Origin: Ferruginibacter sp. | GTDB lineage: Bacteria; Bacteroidota; Bacteroidia; Chitinophagales; Chitinophagaceae | Assembly: GCA_025362765.1 (NCBI GenBank) | Contig: JANYFI010000258.1 | Location: 1-8,032, forward strand | Length of the DNA: 8,032 nt | Direction: 5' to 3' | Shown here: positions 6,634 to 8,032 of the stretch, piece by piece | How positions within the stretch are numbered: position 1 is the first letter of the stretch | Layout of the letters: each line of letters begins with the position of its first letter | The notes under the pieces: model-generated | The model's database searches: none | Told to the model about the DNA's origin: nothing | The model's input: only the letters and a program-made list of their open reading frames with translations | Program-made: the position numbers and the translations under genes

Positions 6634-8032
6634 ATGGCAATGAAAAAAAAATTACAGCTCATCCTAATGGCTTTTAAATTGAATAAACCGGGTACTGCAA
6701 AAAGACTGAGCATGCTTTTAAGTTGTCTGACGTATCTCCTTGTAGCCGCACAAAACCCCCTTCTTTTAAAAAGCCCTATCCCTGGCGGCGCAGGCAGAAA
6801 CATCAACAAAATTGTGAGCACTAAATTGGGTAAAACATTTTTTAATACAATTGATAACGCCAATCATTTCTCTTCGTTATGGGGATTATGGATAACGGAC
6901 GGAAGCCCACAGGGAACAACCAAATTAAGTTTGGTAGATGGTAGCCATAGCATTACAGAAGCCACCTCACTTACGCCGTTGGGTAATAATAAAATTGTAT
7001 TTGCCGGAGACAATGAAGGAGGATATGGAGAAATATGGGTAAGCGATGGCAGCCAGGCGGGCACACATAGTCTCGAAAGTTTTAACCCCGGTGTAAATTA
7101 TTCTGCCATACAATACATCGCTCCTCTTGGTAACAGGGCTTTTTACGATGTATATACCGCCACTAAAAATTTGCAGCTTCGTGCCACTGATGGAACAGCG
7201 GGAGGCACAACGTTACTGCATGATTTTGGCGCAGATAACGGAAACTCCATTTTTAATCTTCAGGCTGTGGGAGCTACGGGGTATTTTGCTTTGAACAATG
7301 GCACCACGCTTCACACAGAAATATGGCGAACAGATGGTACAGCAGGCGGCACATTATTGGTAAAAGACCTTGGTATGGATTATGGCCTCACCAGTGATTT
7401 TATGTTGTTCGGTAATTCATTTTACTTTATTACCATATCATCTACCTACGGTGATTATATCTGGAAGAGTGATGGCACTACGGCAGGCACCAATAGCCTG
7501 AAACAAATATCCGCCAGTATTAATTTTGAAAATGTTGCTCCTTCTTATGCGGCTACTTCCTCCACTTTATATTTTACAGCCAACAACAGTATCAATGGAA
7601 AAGAAATCTGGAAAACAGATGGCACCGCTGCAGGAACAGGCATGCTGCAGGATTTGTATCCGGGAAGCACCGGTTCCAACCCGGCATGGCTTACCGTTGT
7701 AAACGATACATTGTATTTTACTAACAACTCAGGTTATACTAACACTGGTAACGAATTGAATCGTTATGCCGGTGGGCTTTTTATCGGATCAGATATTTTT
7801 ACGGGACCTACAGGCAGTAACATTTCAGATGTCACCGTTCAAAACAATACCCTTCTTTTTAGTGCATCCAGGAGTACCGCAACTGGAAATGAATTTTGGG
7901 TAAGCGATGCTAATCTTGTGCCAGCGGAAATAGCGAATATTAACCCTGGAACCAACCTGTCTTCGAACCCTTCCTTAATAACCGTTAATGGAGCAGATGC
8001 TTATTTTGCCGCATCATTTGATGCCGATGGCG
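6634..8032 (+). CDS. exported ELWxxDGT-repeat protein, 3' end cut by window
   Basis: The frame is open from here to the last base (466 full codons) with no stop, so the gene continues beyond the window. After a lysine-rich start comes a hydrophobic signal segment, KRLSMLLSCLTYLLVAAQ-N (about residues 23-40), predicting export with cleavage near Ala39. The rest is built of about 48-residue units, each containing an E-[IL]-W-x-[TS]-D-G-T-x-x-G-T motif and a strand such as LYFTANN or IVFAGDN. This is the ELWxxDGT repeat (TIGR04534), found in secreted proteins and probably forming a beta-propeller-like fold. Related Bacteroidota proteins often end in a type IX secretion sorting domain; here that end is outside the window. 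Start choice is uncertain: ATG 6634 or 6640 gives M-(A-M)-K-K-K, 6667 is possible, and ATG 6595 overlaps the upstream stop codon. It follows the lipoprotein gene and is probably co-transcribed. Its function is unknown; surface binding or adhesion is a guess. Confidence 0.88.
   Translation, partial: MAMKKKLQLILMAFKLNKPGTAKRLSMLLSCLTYLLVAAQNPLLLKSPIPGGAGRNINKIVSTKLGKTFFNTIDNANHFSSLWGLWITDGSPQGTTKLSLVDGSHSITEATSLTPLGNNKIVFAGDNEGGYGEIWVSDGSQAGTHSLESFNPGVNYSAIQYIAPLGNRAFYDVYTATKNLQLRATDGTAGGTTLLHDFGADNGNSIFNLQAVGATGYFALNNGTTLHTEIWRTDGTAGGTLLVKDLGMDYGLTSDFMLFGNSFYFITISSTYGDYIWKSDGTTAGTNSLKQISASINFENVAPSYAATSSTLYFTANNSINGKEIWKTDGTAAGTGMLQDLYPGSTGSNPAWLTVVNDTLYFTNNSGYTNTGNELNRYAGGLFIGSDIFTGPTGSNISDVTVQNNTLLFSASRSTATGNEFWVSDANLVPAEIANINPGTNLSSNPSLITVNGADAYFAASFDADG
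6883..7926 (+). repeat. eight ELWxxDGT protein-level repeat units
   Basis: Motif cores lie at 6883-6918 (GLWITDGSPQGT), 7030-7065 (EIWVSDGSQAGT), 7174-7209 (QLRATDGTAGGT), 7318-7353 (EIWRTDGTAGGT), 7456-7491 (YIWKSDGTTAGT), 7603-7638 (EIWKTDGTAAGT), 7753-7788 (ELNRYAGGLFIG, degenerate) and 7891-7926 (EFWVSDANLVPA, degenerate). Start-to-start distances are 147, 144, 144, 138, 147, 150 and 138 nt, all multiples of three, so the period is 46-50 residues. The DNA of the units differs clearly, so these are old protein repeats and not recent tandem DNA duplications. Confidence 0.9.

Noticed and set aside
6618..7064. Minus-strand open frames at 6618-6863 and 6864-7064
   Set aside because: They are antisense to the signal peptide and first repeats of the ELWxxDGT protein, whose + strand repeat periodicity shows it is the real coding frame.

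Overview
The window looks like chromosomal DNA from a member of the Bacteroidota, most likely a Chitinophagaceae-like or related Sphingobacteriia-type bacterium. The sequence-based reasons are an AT-rich composition, near absence of Shine-Dalgarno sites, TAnnTTTG-type -7 promoter boxes, signal peptides ending in A-Q, a lipoprotein with an acidic K-E-D stretch just after the lipid cysteine, and gene families that are common in this phylum. The genus is inference.

Left part (1-2113, all + strand): the 3' part of trmB (tRNA m7G46 methyltransferase, cut by the window edge), a 67-residue four-cysteine DUF5522-type protein 7 nt downstream, an alkyltransferase-like protein (MGMT fold with alanine in place of the acceptor cysteine), and, behind its own TACCTTTG box, a 246-residue protein that looks like three OB/S1-like folds. 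Their common theme is nucleic-acid binding or modification.

Middle (2137-4619, - strand): a two-gene signalling operon with an ATGA overlap. The upstream gene is a 618-residue membrane histidine kinase with a periplasmic 7TMR-DISM extracellular domain, seven membrane helices and HisKA_3/HATPase domains. The downstream gene is its NarL/LuxR-type response regulator. A 365-bp divergent spacer follows (4620-4984). It holds no convincing gene but contains a perfect 20-bp palindrome and a TAGATTTG promoter box for the next gene.

Right part (4985-8032, + strand): three exported proteins. They are a 266-residue probable outer-membrane beta-barrel, a 234-residue probable lipoprotein of unknown function, and a long exported ELWxxDGT-repeat protein that runs off the right edge with no stop codon. 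The last one is the largest + strand gene in this part. It carries eight repeat units spaced 46-50 residues apart, the last two degenerate. The kinase/regulator pair could control these envelope genes, but only adjacency supports this.

No CRISPR array, insertion sequence, tRNA or rRNA gene was seen. I did not find a clearly new multi-gene system. The best leads are the Ala-type alkyltransferase next to trmB and DUF5522, the triple-OB protein, the orphan palindromic operator, and the ELWxxDGT-repeat protein with its lipoprotein neighbour.
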